From Pelagerythrobacter marensis (lineage in GTDB: Bacteria > Pseudomonadota > Alphaproteobacteria > Sphingomonadales > Sphingomonadaceae), in the NCBI RefSeq assembly GCF_001028625.1, contig NZ_CP011805.1:2651001-2715000 (forward strand): a DNA stretch of 64,000 nt, written 5' to 3'. This document shows positions 1-11,938 of the stretch, piece by piece. Position 1 is the first letter of the stretch, and every line of letters starts with the position of its first letter. A program made the translations under genes and the position numbers. The notes under the pieces were generated by a model, which made no database searches, had not been told where the DNA came from, and worked only from the letters and a program-made list of their open reading frames with translations.

Positions 1-1342
1 CCTCGTCCAGATATCCCAGGTCGCCGGTGCGAAAATAGCCGTTGTCGAAAAACGCGGCGTCGGTGGCCTCGTCGTTCTTCCAGTACCCGCAGAAATTGGC
101 GACCGAACGGATGCAGACTTCGCCCACTGCGCCCTGCGGCAGGGTGTTTCCGTCATCGTCGAGGATGGCGAGGTCGACCAGCGGCTTGCTTGCGCGGCCG
201 GTCGATCCCGGCTTGGCCATATAGTTTTCGTTGAAGTTGCCGCAGCCCACGCCGTTGGTTTCGGTCAGGCCATAGCCCAGCAGCGGGAAGCCGCCGGGGA
301 AGGCCTTCTTGATCTTGGTCACGTGGTCGACCGGGCGCGGCGCGCCCCCGGCGGCGAAGCTCTTGCAGGCGCTGAGATCGAACGAATCGCGTTCCGGGTG
401 GGTCGCGATTTCGTAGCTCATCAGCGGCACGCCGACGAAGTAGGAGACTTTCTCCGCCTCCATCAGCTGCATCGCCTCGCGCGCGTCCCACTTGGGCATG
501 AGCACGAGCTTGCGCGCGATGGCGTAGCTTTGCAGATAGAGCGGCACTTCGCCGGTAACGTGGAACAGCGGCACCGCAATCAGCGCACAGGCCTGCCCTT
601 CGGGTGGATCGCCGCGCTGAGTCAGAAGCTGCGCGGCCATCGCGCTTTGCGAAACGTAGCTCATCGTGCCCTGGACTACGCCGCGATGATCGGACCAGGC
701 GCCCTTGGCATCGCCGGTCGAGCCGGAGGTGAACAGGATCGTCGCAAGATCGTCCGGCCCCAGTTCGCCCAGCATCCGCATGGCGGTGTCGCCTTCGCCC
801 CAGATCGGAGCGAGCCCGTCGGACGGTGGCAGGTCGTGCGCGATCTCCACGATCCGGGCGCCGTGGTCGGTGCCTTCCAGCCGCTCCGTCCGCTGGCTGT
901 CGGCAAGGACGATCGAACATTCGGACAGGCGAATGCCGTGCGCCAGCTCCTCGCCGGTCCAGAACCCGTTGAGCAGTGTGGCGCAGCCGCCGCCCATGAT
1001 CACGCCCATATAGGCGATGATCCAGTTGGCCGAATTGCGCGCGGCAATGCCGACCCGGTCGCCCTTGGCCATCCCCTGCTTCTGCACCAGCCCGGCAGCG
1101 ACGTGGCTTGCCGCGACCCAGCATTCGCCGAAGGTCAGGCGCACATCGCCGTCGACCAGGAAGACGAGATCCTTATGCTCGTTGCAAAAATGCGCGAAAT
1201 AGTGCGCCAGGCTGGGCGGCGCACCCTTGAATGCCGGCAGGGACTGCCCCCGACGTTCCACTGATTCGGTCTCGAACGGCATCCCCGGACCGGTCAGGGC
1301 CGCGATGATCCGTTCAAGATCGTTGTCCAGTTCAGTCGGCAT
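1..1342 (-). CDS. Acyl-CoA synthetase (AMP-dependent ligase), 3' end cut by window
   Basis: This is an adenylate-forming ligase that activates a carboxylic acid, probably a fatty acid, to its CoA thioester. Reading from an ATG at 1342-1340, with an AGGAG-type ribosome site just upstream, 447 codons lie in the window and the frame runs off base 1. The phosphate-binding loop TSGSTG is at about residues 205-210, and the late A8 motif YFRTGDLG is at 436-443 next to the edge, so about 80-100 C-terminal residues are missing. The substrate cannot be read from sequence. The gene is divergent from lgt. Confidence 0.9.
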   Translation of the reverse strand, partial: MPTELDNDLERIIAALTGPGMPFETESVERRGQSLPAFKGAPPSLAHYFAHFCNEHKDLVFLVDGDVRLTFGECWVAASHVAAGLVQKQGMAKGDRVGIAARNSANWIIAYMGVIMGGGCATLLNGFWTGEELAHGIRLSECSIVLADSQRTERLEGTDHGARIVEIAHDLPPSDGLAPIWGEGDTAMRMLGELGPDDLATILFTSGSTGDAKGAWSDHRGVVQGTMSYVSQSAMAAQLLTQRGDPPEGQACALIAVPLFHVTGEVPLYLQSYAIARKLVLMPKWDAREAMQLMEAEKVSYFVGVPLMSYEIATHPERDSFDLSACKSFAAGGAPRPVDHVTKIKKAFPGGFPLLGYGLTETNGVGCGNFNENYMAKPGSTGRASKPLVDLAILDDDGNTLPQGAVGEVCIRSVANFCGYWKNDEATDAAFFDNGYFRTGDLGYLDE

Positions 1343-1505
1343 TCGTTCGCTCTCCTCTCTCCATTCCCCTACGTCACGGTGCGATCAAATCGTACCCGAC
1401 GCTCGAACGCAGGGTTTCGCCCCGTCGCTCTCTATGCCAAAAGCCGCGCGAAATTCCCGCGTGCCGGGCAAGGTCTTCGACCTGATTTGATAAGGGGTTC
1501 GCCTG

Positions 1506-2372
1506 TTGCTGTCACTACTTGCCGCCGCTGCAGCGGATACCGCGGGACCGATTCAGTGGGCTGAGCTGGGGCTGACGCCGGGTATCGACCTGGGGTTCTT
1601 CACCCTGCGCTGGTACTCGCTCGCCTATCTCGCCGGGATCATACTGGGGTACTGGCACCTGTCGCGAATGATCAAGGCACCCGGTGCGCCGATGGCGCAG
1701 CGCCATGCGGACGATCTGTTCTTCTATTGCACGCTGGGCATCATCATCGGCGGGCGGCTGGGCTATGCCACGTTCTACGAGCCTTCGCTGTGGACCAGCC
1801 TCAAGCTGTTCCAGCTCTGGACCGGGGGGATGAGCTTCCACGGCGGGCTGGCCGGGGTGCTGGTCGCGATCGGCTTCGTATCCTGGCGCGGCGGGCTGCC
1901 GTTCATGCGGGTGGCCGATTACATCGCGGTCAACGTCCCCTTCGGCATGATGTTCGGACGCCTCGCCAACTTCGTCAACGGCGAGCTGTGGGGCCGTCCC
2001 AGCGACGTGCCGTGGGCGATGGTCTTTCCCCATGCAGGGCCGCTCGCCCGCCATCCTTCGCAGCTGTACGAGGCCGCGCTGGAAGGCGCGCTGCTGGTGA
2101 TCGTCCTGCTGTTCCTGTTCTGGAGAACCCGCGCGCGCTATCGCCCCGGGCTGCTGGTCGGCGTTTTCACCGCGGGGATCGCGCTGGGGCGCTTCACGGT
2201 CGAATTCTTCCGTGAGCCCGATGCCCAGCTGGCGGAATTTGCCGCTGATACCGGGCTTTCGATGGGGCAGTGGCTGACGATCCCGCTGATCGTGCTGGGC
2301 GTTGCCGTTACCGTCCGGGCCCTCGCGCGCCCCGCGCTCGCAAGCGGCAGAGCCGCGCCCGGAGCTGCATGA
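1506..2372 (+). CDS. lgt: Prolipoprotein diacylglyceryl transferase
   Basis: Lgt is an inner-membrane enzyme that moves diacylglycerol from phosphatidylglycerol to the lipobox cysteine of prolipoproteins. The 288-residue product has the usual length and several membrane segments. The family signatures HGGLAG (112-117) and [10 protein letters not shown] (151-160) are intact. Translation starts at a TTG with AAGGGG about 10 bases upstream; I see no better in-frame ATG that keeps the N-terminus. Its stop overlaps the start of the following methyltransferase (ATGA), so the two are probably co-translated. Confidence 0.97.
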   Translation: MLSLLAAAAADTAGPIQWAELGLTPGIDLGFFTLRWYSLAYLAGIILGYWHLSRMIKAPGAPMAQRHADDLFFYCTLGIIIGGRLGYATFYEPSLWTSLKLFQLWTGGMSFHGGLAGVLVAIGFVSWRGGLPFMRVADYIAVNVPFGMMFGRLANFVNGELWGRPSDVPWAMVFPHAGPLARHPSQLYEAALEGALLVIVLLFLFWRTRARYRPGLLVGVFTAGIALGRFTVEFFREPDAQLAEFAADTGLSMGQWLTIPLIVLGVAVTVRALARPALASGRAAPGAA

Positions 2373-3457
2373 GCGAGCGCGCCGACGCTGATCTTCCCGG
2401 TAACCTTCCCGGCGATCTGGGCGCGATATTCCGCCGGCTGATCCGTACCGCAGGGCCGATTTCGCTCGCCCAGTTCATGGGGGAAAGCAACGCGCGTTAC
2501 TACGCCGGGCGCGATCCGCTGGGCACGGCGGGCGATTTCGTCACCGCGCCCGAGGTCAGCCAGATGTTCGGCGAACTGATCGGCCTGTGGCTGGCCGACA
2601 TGTGGATCAGATCCGGGCGGGAAGAACCCGTCCTTTATGCGGAACTGGGGCCGGGGCGCGGCACCCTGGCGAAGGACGCGCTGCGCGCGGCAAAACGCTA
2701 CGGCCTCGAACCCGAGGTCCACTTCGTCGAAGGGTCGACCGCGCTGCGCGAAGTGCAGGAACAGGCGGTGCCCGATGCCTGCTGGCACGCCGATCTCGCG
2801 GGCGTTCCGCAGGATGCGCCGCTGCTGCTGGTGGCCAATGAATTTCTCGATGCCCTGCCGGTGCGCCAGCTCGTCCGCACCGGCGATGGCTGGCGCGAAC
2901 GCATGGTCGGGCTGGACGGGGAAGATTTCGTCTTCGTCGCCGGACGCCAGCCGATGGAGGAAGCCGTTCCGGCCGACTGGCGCGACGCACCGCCGGGGAC
3001 GCTGATCGAAACCAGCCCTGCCTCCGCCGCGATCGCTTACGAGATTGCCGGCCGGCTGGCCGACCAGGGCGGTGCAGCGCTGGTGATCGATTACGGTCAC
3101 GGCGAAATGCGAACCGGATCGACCCTGCAGGCGGTGCGCGCCCATGCGAAAGTCGATCCCTTCGCTGCCCCGGGGGAGGCGGATCTGACCGCGCATGTCG
3201 ATTTTGCCACGCTGGCGCGGATCGTCGAAGCGCGCGGGGCGCGGCATCTGGGCACGGTCACCCAGGGCGATTGGCTGCGCGCGCTGGGGATCGACGCGCG
3301 GGCCCAGGCGCTGGTCGCGCGCGCGCCGCATTACGCCGACGATATCGAGGCTGCCCGGCACCGCCTGGTCGACGATGCGCAGATGGGGCGGCTGTTCAAG
3401 GTCATGGGTGTCGCCGCGCCCGGCTGGCCGGACGGGGTCGGCTTCGACAGCGAGTAA
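2369..3457 (+). CDS. SAM-dependent methyltransferase, MidA/NDUFAF7 family (DUF185)
   Basis: This 362-residue protein belongs to the SAM-dependent family whose mitochondrial member NDUFAF7/MidA methylates an arginine of a complex I subunit. The N-terminal block with [10 protein letters not shown] (about 56-65) and the SAM-binding motif ELGPGRGT (92-99) are typical. An open frame extends upstream into lgt, but the ATG at 2369 overlapping the lgt stop is the natural start. A complex I target in this bacterium is inferred only. The lgt-midA order is common in alphaproteobacteria as far as I recall. Confidence 0.9.
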   Translation: MSERADADLPGNLPGDLGAIFRRLIRTAGPISLAQFMGESNARYYAGRDPLGTAGDFVTAPEVSQMFGELIGLWLADMWIRSGREEPVLYAELGPGRGTLAKDALRAAKRYGLEPEVHFVEGSTALREVQEQAVPDACWHADLAGVPQDAPLLLVANEFLDALPVRQLVRTGDGWRERMVGLDGEDFVFVAGRQPMEEAVPADWRDAPPGTLIETSPASAAIAYEIAGRLADQGGAALVIDYGHGEMRTGSTLQAVRAHAKVDPFAAPGEADLTAHVDFATLARIVEARGARHLGTVTQGDWLRALGIDARAQALVARAPHYADDIEAARHRLVDDAQMGRLFKVMGVAAPGWPDGVGFDSE

Positions 3458-3496
3458 AGCGCGGCCGGCGCTGCCACGGCCATGCCGGGAGCGACG

Positions 3497-5034
3497 CTAG
3501 AGGCCCAGCGTCTCACCCAGTTCGCGGGCCGCCTGCGCGGGCGATTTCTTGCCCCCATCGGTGCGATCGACCGACAGGTTCGCCTCGCGCATCGTTGCCA
3601 CGTCGATCGCGCCGATCAACGGCTGCAACGCGGCGACGAGCCGGGCATCGCCGGCACGCTCCGGCGCGATCAGCACCAGCGCGTCGTAAGCCGGGAAGGC
3701 CCCTTGCGGATCGTCGAGAACGATCAGCCGGTCGGCCGCGATCCGTCCGTCGGAGGTATAGGCGCTGATCACATCCGCCTCCCCCGATTGCAGGGCGTTG
3801 TACATGAAGGTCGGCTGGAACGTGCGCTGCCGCCCGAAGCGCAGGCCGTAGCTATCGCGCACCGCGAACCATTCGGGACGGCGGAAGAATTCGGGATCCG
3901 CGCCGATCGTCAGGCGCGGCGCCACCCGCGCGAGATCGGCCAGCGAGCGCACCCCCAGCGCGCTGGCGCGGTCGGCCCGCATTGCCAGGGCATAGGCGTT
4001 TTCGAACCCCAGCCGGCCGAGCACGAGCGTGCCGCTGGTTTCCCGTTCCCATTCCACGATCGCGCGATAGATCGCCTCGCGCCCCGGATTGCCGCTGCGT
4101 TCCATTTCATTGGTCCACAGCGTGCCTGTGTAATCGACCGAAATGTCGATCGCGCCCGAGGTGAGGGCGTCGTGGACCACGGCCGAGCCAAGGCCATCGC
4201 GATATTCGACGCGATAGCTGGCCTCTTCCAGCCGCTGGCCGATCAGGCGAGCGAGGACATATTGTTCCGAAAAGCTCTTGGCCCCGATCACCACCCTGTC
4301 GCTGCGCTCGCGCGGGTCGAACTGGACGAAAGCCGCTGCGGCGATCCCGGCCAGTGCCAGGGCGGCCCCGGTCCAGACGAACGGCCGCCGCCGGGTGGCG
4401 AAGCCGCGCTCGATCATGCCCAGCAGCGCGTCGGCGACCATCGCCAGGGCGGCGCTGGCGATGCAGCCCGCCAGCACCAGCGCCCAGTTCTGCGTCTGCA
4501 GGCCGGCGAAGATCGGATCGCCCAGGCTCGGCTGGCCGATCGTCGTGGCGAGCGTTGCCGCGCCGATGGTCCAGACCGACGCGGTGCGAATGCCGGCCAT
4601 GACGTAGGGCGCGGCCAGCGGGGCTTCGACCAGGCGCAGTTTCTGCCATCCGGTCATGCCGACCCCATCCGCCGCCTCCAGCACGCCAGGCGCCATATGT
4701 TCGCGCGCGGTCACCGTGTTCCTGAGAACCGGCAGCAGGGCATAGAGCGCCAGCGCGAGCAGGGCAGGCAGGAAGCCGAGCGTGGGCAATCCTTCGCCGA
4801 ACACGGCACGCAGCGACAGCAGGATCGGGAAGAACAGTGCCAGCAGGGCCAGCGCCGGTATCGTCTGCACCAGGCTGGCGAAGCCCAGGGCGAGGCGCGC
4901 CACGGCGGGTGAACGGCTGGCCCAGATGGCCAGCGGCAACGCGACGGCAACGCCCAGCGCGATTGCCGCGGCGGCGAGCAGGACGTGCGCGGCAAGCTTG
5001 TCGCCCAGGCCGAGCAGGATCGTCAGGATTTCGT

Positions 5035-5038
<4 letters not shown>
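3497..5038 (-). CDS. Osmoprotectant ABC transporter, permease fused to substrate-binding domain
   Basis: This is a single 513-residue chain. Residues 1-240 form a BPD_transp_1 permease with several membrane helices and an EAA-type loop near 121-142. Residues from about 248 form an OpuAC-type binding domain beginning around GAKSFSEQ (252-259). Such fusions import glycine betaine, choline or related compatible solutes. The start codon overlaps the stop of the upstream ATPase gene (ATGA), so the two form one operon. The exact solute is not determined by the sequence. Confidence 0.92.
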
Positions 5039-5802
<764 letters not shown>

Positions 5803-5898
5803 CGGCCAACCTTAGGCGGGAAGCGCGTGGAAACAAAAGGGCGGAGTTGCCTTCATCGAAAGCGGGCCAGTGGCGCATCGGCCCTGCAAATGACGAAA

Positions 5899-7416
5899 CT
5901 AGTCCGCCAGCCTTTTCACGGGCAGGCGCAACTGCGCTGCCAATCCCTGTTCGCGCCAGTCGCGTTCCACCGTGCCGCTCAACTGGCCCATCGTCATGTC
6001 GATCAGCCGGGTGCCGAAGCCCGATCCCCCGCCGCCCGGCGTGGGCTTGCGGCCCCCGGTCTCGACCCAGGAAACGACGATCTCGGGCTCTTCGATCCGC
6101 AGTTCGATCGCCAGCCGGCCATCGTCGGCCGCCAGCGCGCCGTACTTGATGGAATTGGTCGCCATCTCGTGCAGGACGAGCGCGAGCGAGGTGGCCGCGC
6201 GCGATCCGACCGGTGCGGTATCGCCTTCAATCGCGATGCGCTCGCTCGCCATATCGCCGGCGAAAGGTTCCAGCACCGCGGCGATCAGCCCGCGCAAGTC
6301 GCCGCGGCTGCTGTCGCCCGTGGGCAGGACGAAATCCTGCGCCTTGCCGAGCGATGCGATCGTGCCGACCAGATCTTCGCCGAACGCGCGCAATTCGTCG
6401 TGCCCCCGGGTGCGCAGCGAAACCAGCCCCGAAATCAGCGCGAAGACGTTCTTGATCCGGTGGGCCAGTTCGTGCGCCAGCGTGCCGCTGGAATCGGCCT
6501 GTCGCCGCCGTTCGTCGATATCGGTCAACGTACCGTACCAGCGCGCGATGCCGCCATCGTCGTCGGCCACGGGAATCGCGCGGGCGATGGTCCACCGCCA
6601 GCTGCCGTCGGCCTGACGCAGGCGGTATTCGGTTTCGTAGCTTTCCCTGCGCGCGAGAGATCTGGTCCAGGCGGCGAACACTCGTTCCTGATCGTCGGGA
6701 TGGACGAACGTGCGCCACTGTTCGATATCGGGCGGCGGTGCACCGCCGGTCACCTGTTCCCACCGGGCATTGAAATAGTCCAGCCGACCAGTGCCGTCGG
6801 CGGACCAGATGATATCGGGCAGCCAGTCGCCCAAAGTGCGGAACCGGGCGCTCTGGCGCGAAAACTGCGCCCGATGCTGCCGCACTTCCCGGCGGGCCTG
6901 GAACCGGCGTTTGACCGATCGGCCCAGCACCGACAGCCCCTGGCGCTGCAGATCGGTCAGCCCTTCGGGGCGCGGCGCGGTGTCGATGACGCACAGGGCC
7001 CCGATCGGCGCGCCTTCGCTGGAAGTGATCGGAACCCCGGCGTAGAAGCGCAGCCCGAAATCGCCGGTGACCAGTTCGAAATTGGCGAAGCGCGGATCCT
7101 GCGTCGCATCGGGAACGACCAGTATGTCGCCCTTCATCATCGCATAAGCGCAAAAACTGGTGGATCGCGGCGTGCTGTCGATATCGACACCGGTGTGCGC
7201 GAGAAATTTCTGCCGTTCCGATTCGACCAGAGTGATCAGCGCGACCGGCGTATCGCACAGGCTGGCAGCGAAGCGGACGATTTCGGTCAGTTCGGAATCG
7301 TCGACCAGCGAATCGAAACCATGTGCCGCGACGACTTTCGCACGTTCGCTGTCGCCGCAGAACGCAGCCGCCGGTGCCGCATCGTTGGGCCAGAGTGTCG
7401 ATTCGCGCAGTTTCAT
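5899..7416 (-). CDS. GAF-PAS sensor histidine kinase, HWE family
   Basis: This 505-residue soluble kinase has no membrane segment. An N-terminal GAF domain (about 45-175) is followed by a PAS domain (about 195-310) and an HWE-type kinase core. The phospho-acceptor region reads LAHRIKN, the N box LHEMATNSIKYGAL, and the WVETGG stretch supplies the W and E that name the family. The GFGTRLI glycine box precedes the C-terminus. The PAS domain lacks the GRNCRFLQ flavin motif, so it is not a LOV photoreceptor. No response regulator lies nearby. In alphaproteobacteria such kinases often feed the PhyR general stress pathway, but that link is inferred here. Confidence 0.88.
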   Translation of the reverse strand: MKLRESTLWPNDAAPAAAFCGDSERAKVVAAHGFDSLVDDSELTEIVRFAASLCDTPVALITLVESERQKFLAHTGVDIDSTPRSTSFCAYAMMKGDILVVPDATQDPRFANFELVTGDFGLRFYAGVPITSSEGAPIGALCVIDTAPRPEGLTDLQRQGLSVLGRSVKRRFQARREVRQHRAQFSRQSARFRTLGDWLPDIIWSADGTGRLDYFNARWEQVTGGAPPPDIEQWRTFVHPDDQERVFAAWTRSLARRESYETEYRLRQADGSWRWTIARAIPVADDDGGIARWYGTLTDIDERRRQADSSGTLAHELAHRIKNVFALISGLVSLRTRGHDELRAFGEDLVGTIASLGKAQDFVLPTGDSSRGDLRGLIAAVLEPFAGDMASERIAIEGDTAPVGSRAATSLALVLHEMATNSIKYGALAADDGRLAIELRIEEPEIVVSWVETGGRKPTPGGGGSGFGTRLIDMTMGQLSGTVERDWREQGLAAQLRLPVKRLAD

Positions 7417-7536
7417 TCCGTCCGAGGCCGTAGTACCGAATTTGGTCCGGGTTCCAAAGGCTTTCGGGCCGCGCCTGCTGTTCGTTTGCCGCCGCGATCA
7501 CGCTCGGCTATGCGCCGTTTGCCAACAGGAGATCCC

Positions 7537-8703
7537 ATGCGCGCCACCCCCGATTTCGATTTTCAGCTGGGCGAAACCGCCGCGATGATCCGCGAAAGCG
7601 CCGCCCGCTTTGCCGACGAACAGATCGCACCCCTGGCCGAAAGGGCCGACCGCGAAGACTGGTTTCCGCGCGATCTCTGGCCCGCAATGGGCGCGCTCGG
7701 CCTGCACGGCATCACGGTGGAGGAAGCCGACGGCGGGCTGGGCCTGGGATATATCGAGCACGTCATCGCGGTGGAGGAAGTCAGCCGGGCCTCCGCCTCG
7801 GTCGGGCTGTCGTATGGCGCGCATTCGAACCTGTGCATCAACCAGATCCGCCGCTGGGGCAACGAGGAGCAGAAGGCGAAGTATCTGCCCAGGCTGATTT
7901 CCGGCGAACATGTCGGGTCGCTGGCGATGAGCGAGGCGCAGGCCGGGTCCGATGTCGTGTCGATGAAGCTCAAGGCTGACGCAGTGCAGGGCGGCTATGT
8001 GCTCAACGGCACGAAGTTCTGGATTACCAACGCGACCGATGCCGATACGCTGGTGGTCTATGCCAAGACGGCGCCCGAACAGGGCAGCCGCGGGATCACC
8101 GCGTTCCTGATCGAAAAGGACATGCCCGGCTTTTCCATCGGGCAGAAGATCGACAAGATGGGAATGCGCGGCAGCCCCACGGCGGAACTGGTTTTCGACG
8201 ACTGCGAAGTGCCTGAAGAAAACGTCATGGGCCCGCTGCACGGCGGGGTCGGCGTGCTGATGAGCGGGCTGGATTATGAACGTGTGGTGCTCGCCGGGTT
8301 GCAGCTCGGCATCATGCAGGCCTGCCTCGATACGGTCATCCCCTACGTTCGCGAACGCAAGCAGTTCGGCAAGCCGATCGGCGCGTTCCAGCTCATGCAG
8401 GCGAAAGTGGCGGACATGTATGTCGCGCTGCAATCGGCCCGCGCCTATACATATGCCGTGGCGAAGGCCTGCGATGCGGGCCAGACGACCCGCTTCGATG
8501 CCGCGGGCGCGATTCTGCTGTCGAGCGAGAACGCCTTCCGCGTCGCGGCGGAGGCGGTTCAGGCGCTGGGCGGGGCCGGCTATACCAAGGACTGGCCGGT
8601 CGAACGCTACCTGCGCGATGCCAAGCTGCTCGACATCGGGGCGGGCACCAACGAGATCCGCCGCATGCTGATCGGGCGGGAGCTGATCGGAGCGGCGGGG
8701 TGA
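7537..8703 (+). CDS. ivd: Isovaleryl-CoA dehydrogenase
   Basis: This FAD enzyme oxidises isovaleryl-CoA to 3-methylcrotonyl-CoA in leucine degradation. The 388-residue protein has acyl-CoA dehydrogenase signatures AMSEAQAGSD and GGAGYTKDWPVERYLRDAK. Its catalytic glutamate is within GLDYERVVLAG, the position used by isovaleryl-CoA rather than short-chain dehydrogenases. The ATG at 7537 follows an AGGAG site; an in-frame ATG at 7510 is possible but has no better signal. The next gene overlaps its stop (GTGA), and methylcrotonyl-CoA carboxylase beta follows, supporting the pathway. Confidence 0.94.
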   Translation: MRATPDFDFQLGETAAMIRESAARFADEQIAPLAERADREDWFPRDLWPAMGALGLHGITVEEADGGLGLGYIEHVIAVEEVSRASASVGLSYGAHSNLCINQIRRWGNEEQKAKYLPRLISGEHVGSLAMSEAQAGSDVVSMKLKADAVQGGYVLNGTKFWITNATDADTLVVYAKTAPEQGSRGITAFLIEKDMPGFSIGQKIDKMGMRGSPTAELVFDDCEVPEENVMGPLHGGVGVLMSGLDYERVVLAGLQLGIMQACLDTVIPYVRERKQFGKPIGAFQLMQAKVADMYVALQSARAYTYAVAKACDAGQTTRFDAAGAILLSSENAFRVAAEAVQALGGAGYTKDWPVERYLRDAKLLDIGAGTNEIRRMLIGRELIGAAG

Positions 8704-9653
8704 AAGTCCTTCTGACCGGCGCGTCTGGATGGCTGGGGCGGTTTCTCGCCCCGCGGCTGCGCGCGGCCGGTCACGAGGTCGTGGGGCTGGACGTCGCCCC
8801 CGGGGATGAAACGCAGGTGGTCGGCACGGTGGCCGATCCTGCCCTCGTGCGCGGCGCGGTGAACGACCACGGGATCGAGGCGATCGTTCACGGCGGCGCG
8901 CTGCACAAGCCGGATATCGCCCGCTATCCCAAGCAGGCCTTCGTCGATGTGAACGTTACCGGCACGCTGAACCTACTGCAGGCGGCGGTGGAGGCAGGGC
9001 ACGATCGTTTCGTGTTCACCTCGACCACGTCGATGATGGTCTCGCCGCGCGTGCGCGAAGGTTCGGCCGGGGCCGCCTTCTGGATGGACGAGGCGTTCCA
9101 TGACGGGCCGCCGCGCAACATCTATGGCGCGACCAAGGCGGCGGCGGAGAACCTGTGCGCGCTCCATGCGCGGGAGCACGGGCTCGACGTGGCGATCTTG
9201 CGGACCGGGCGGTTCTTTCCCGAGGAAGACGATACCCACCGCGAGCTTTCCGGCGAGAACATGAAGGCCAACGAATTCCTGCACCGGCGGCTGAGCGCTG
9301 CCGATGCCGCCGGGGCCCATGTCGCCGCGCTGGAACGTATTGGCGGACACGGATGCCAGACATTCGTGATTTCCGCCCCGCCCCCGTTCACGCGCGACGA
9401 TGCGGCCGATCTGATGCGCGATGCGCCGGCGGTAGTGGAGCGGTGTTTTCCGGGCGTGAGCGATCTCTACGCCGCGCGCGGGTGGAAGCTGCCGGAGCGG
9501 ATCGGGCGAGTGTACGATCCCGCCAAGGCCGAACGCATTCTCGGCTTTCGGTGCGCGACCGATTTCGGGCAGGTCGTGGCTTCGCTGCGCGATGGCCGCC
9601 CCCTGCCGTTCGAACATGACCCGGCCTATGTGCCGCCCAAGGAACTTGCATGA
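8700..9653 (+). CDS. NAD-dependent epimerase/dehydratase family protein
   Basis: This 317-residue extended short-chain dehydrogenase/reductase has the N-terminal nucleotide motif GASGWLG and the active-site YGATK (YxxxK). Substrate is unknown; sugar-nucleotide epimerases, hydroxysteroid dehydrogenases and similar enzymes share this fold. It starts with GTG overlapping the ivd stop, and its own stop overlaps the carboxylase start, so it is locked between two leucine-degradation genes. No step of that pathway needs such an enzyme, which makes its position odd. Confidence 0.85.
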   Translation: MKVLLTGASGWLGRFLAPRLRAAGHEVVGLDVAPGDETQVVGTVADPALVRGAVNDHGIEAIVHGGALHKPDIARYPKQAFVDVNVTGTLNLLQAAVEAGHDRFVFTSTTSMMVSPRVREGSAGAAFWMDEAFHDGPPRNIYGATKAAAENLCALHAREHGLDVAILRTGRFFPEEDDTHRELSGENMKANEFLHRRLSAADAAGAHVAALERIGGHGCQTFVISAPPPFTRDDAADLMRDAPAVVERCFPGVSDLYAARGWKLPERIGRVYDPAKAERILGFRCATDFGQVVASLRDGRPLPFEHDPAYVPPKELA

Positions 9654-11257
9654 CCGCCCCCGTCCTCACCTCGAAGCTCGACCGCGAAAATCCCGAGGCA
9701 CGGGCGCGGTTCGATCACAACCGCGCTCTGGCGCAGGAACTGCGTGCCCATGTCGCGCAGGCCTCGCTCGGCGGGTCGGAGCGTCACCGCGAACGCCACG
9801 TTTCGCGCGGCAAACTGCTTCCGCGCGACCGGGTGGAGCGGCTGCTCGATCCGGGCAGCGCCTTTCTGGAGATCGGCCAGCTCGCCGCCAACGGCATGTA
9901 CGAAGGCGACGTCAACGGCGCTTCGATGATCTGCGGGATCGGGCGGGTTTCCGGCAGGCAGGTGATGATCGTCGCCAACGATCCGACCGTGAAGGGCGGG
10001 TCCTATTACCCGATGACGGTCAAGAAGCACTTGCGCGCGCAGGAAATCGCGCAGGAAAACCGCCTGCCGTGCATCTATCTGGTCGACAGCGGCGGGGCGA
10101 ACCTGCCCTATCAGGCCGATGTCTTCCCCGACCGCGAGCATTTCGGGCGCATCTTCTTCAACCAGGCGAACATGTCCGCGCTGGGCATTCCTCAGATCGC
10201 CTGCGTCATGGGCAGTTGCACCGCGGGCGGTGCCTATGTCCCGGCGATGAGCGACGAGACGGTGATCGTTCGCAACCAGGGCACGATCTTCCTTGCCGGT
10301 CCGCCGCTGGTGAAGGCCGCGACGGGGGAGGAAATCAGCGCCGAAGACCTGGGCGGCGGCGATCTGCACGCGAAGAAGAGCGGCGTGGTCGATCATCTGG
10401 CGGAAAACGACGAACACGCGCTGACCATCGTGCGCGACATCGTCAGCCACCTGGGCGAAAATCCGGCGGCTGCGAAAAACATCGACCGGCGCGATCCCCG
10501 CGACCCGCTGTTCGATGCCGAAGATCTCTACGCGATCGTGCCGGAGGATGTGCGCGCGCCCTACGACGTGCATGAAGTGATCGCCCGGCTGGTCGACGGC
10601 AGCGAATTCCATGAATTCAAGGCGCACTATGGTTCCACACTGGTGTGCGGCTTCGCGCATATCTGGGGCATGCCGGTGGCGATCCTGGCCAACAACGGCG
10701 TGCTGTTTTCCGAAAGCGCGCAAAAGGGCGCGCATTTCATCGAACTGGCCTGTCAGCGGCGCATTCCGCTGCTGTTCCTGCAGAACATTTCCGGCTTCAT
10801 GGTCGGCGGCAAGTACGAAGCGGAAGGAATCGCCAAGCACGGGGCCAAACTGGTGACGGCGGTGGCGACCGCGACCGTGCCGAAGGTTACCGTGGTGATC
10901 GGCGGCAGTTTCGGCGCGGGCAATTACGGCATGTGCGGCCGCGCCTATCAGCCGCGGTTCCTGTTCACCTGGCCCAACGCCCGCATTTCTGTGATGGGCG
11001 GCGAACAGGCGGCCAGCGTGCTGGTGACGGTCCACCGCGATGCCGATAGCTGGACGGCGGAACAGGCAGAGGAATTCAAGGCCCCGATCCGCCAGAAGTA
11101 TGAAGATGAAGGCAACCCGTACTACGCCACCGCGCGGCTGTGGGACGATGGCGTGATCGACCCTGTGCAGACGCGCGACGTGCTGGGGCTGGCGCTTGCC
11201 GCCGCGCTGGAGGCGCCCATTCCCGACCGCCCGGCTTTCGGCGTCTTCCGCATGTGA
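9650..11257 (+). CDS. mccB: Methylcrotonyl-CoA carboxylase, carboxyltransferase (beta) subunit
   Basis: This subunit transfers CO2 from biotin to 3-methylcrotonyl-CoA in leucine breakdown. The 535-residue length matches the family. Conserved carboxyltransferase features include the [16 protein letters not shown] block and [16 protein letters not shown]. The ATG overlaps the stop of the epimerase gene (ATGA). The biotinylated alpha subunit, methylglutaconyl-CoA hydratase and HMG-CoA lyase normally found beside it are absent; the operon appears to end here, before the lipoprotein gene 83 bases on. Confidence 0.94.
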   Translation: MTAPVLTSKLDRENPEARARFDHNRALAQELRAHVAQASLGGSERHRERHVSRGKLLPRDRVERLLDPGSAFLEIGQLAANGMYEGDVNGASMICGIGRVSGRQVMIVANDPTVKGGSYYPMTVKKHLRAQEIAQENRLPCIYLVDSGGANLPYQADVFPDREHFGRIFFNQANMSALGIPQIACVMGSCTAGGAYVPAMSDETVIVRNQGTIFLAGPPLVKAATGEEISAEDLGGGDLHAKKSGVVDHLAENDEHALTIVRDIVSHLGENPAAAKNIDRRDPRDPLFDAEDLYAIVPEDVRAPYDVHEVIARLVDGSEFHEFKAHYGSTLVCGFAHIWGMPVAILANNGVLFSESAQKGAHFIELACQRRIPLLFLQNISGFMVGGKYEAEGIAKHGAKLVTAVATATVPKVTVVIGGSFGAGNYGMCGRAYQPRFLFTWPNARISVMGGEQAASVLVTVHRDADSWTAEQAEEFKAPIRQKYEDEGNPYYATARLWDDGVIDPVQTRDVLGLALAAALEAPIPDRPAFGVFRM

Positions 11258-11340
11258 CCCTGCCAACGGGTGGCGATTTTCTGAAACCCGCCGGCCCGTT
11301 GGCGCATTGGACAAGAGAACACCGGACAAGGAGAAGCCCG

Positions 11341-11844
11341 ATGATCCATTCCGCCCGTATCGCCATTGCCGCCCCGCTGGCTCTGGCACTGGCCGCCTGC
11401 GGCGAGACGACCGACGTCGATGAACGCGTGGTCGAAACGCCCGAGCTGGAAACCCCAACCGACGTAACGCTGCCCGAAGTCGAGGTGGAATATCCCGAGG
11501 TGCCGGTGAATGCCCGAACCTCGGTCGACTATGCCGGGACATACGAATTGCGCACCAGCGACGATCAGGTCAGCACGATCGTGCTGGAAGAAGGTGACAC
11601 ATACGTCTGGCGCGCGCCCGACGGCACCGAAACGCGCGGATCGTTTACCTGGGGCGAGGACAACAGCCGCATTCTGATAGAGCGTGACGGCGAAACGCAA
11701 GCCTATGCGGTGGCCGAAAACGTCCTCTACCGCCTGCCAGCCGCCGATGCCCCGACCGCCGGGGAGCGCAGCGAGGAAACGACCTGGCGGCGCAGCACGC
11801 CCGCTGCGGCAGAAGCGGGATCGGCGGATACTTCCGGCGAATAA
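11341..11844 (+). CDS. Small hypothetical lipoprotein
   Basis: This 167-residue exported protein has a signal peptide ending in the lipobox LAAC, cysteine 20. The N-terminal mature part is acidic and rich in E, V, P and T. Then comes a small domain with the pattern TYELR, GSFTW and a C-terminal NVLYRLP. AAGGAGAAG lies just before the ATG. I do not recognise a named family. The domain pattern recurs in the lipoprotein encoded at 14475-14969, so the two are probably paralogues. Confidence 0.82.
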   Translation: MIHSARIAIAAPLALALAACGETTDVDERVVETPELETPTDVTLPEVEVEYPEVPVNARTSVDYAGTYELRTSDDQVSTIVLEEGDTYVWRAPDGTETRGSFTWGEDNSRILIERDGETQAYAVAENVLYRLPAADAPTAGERSEETTWRRSTPAAAEAGSADTSGE

Positions 11845-11938
11845 GCCGCCGCCCGCGCCCAATTCGCGCTCGCCGGGTCTTTAACACGGCCCGGCCCGTC
11901 GCTAGATTACGCCGGATCTAGGGGACGGACCGATAGAC

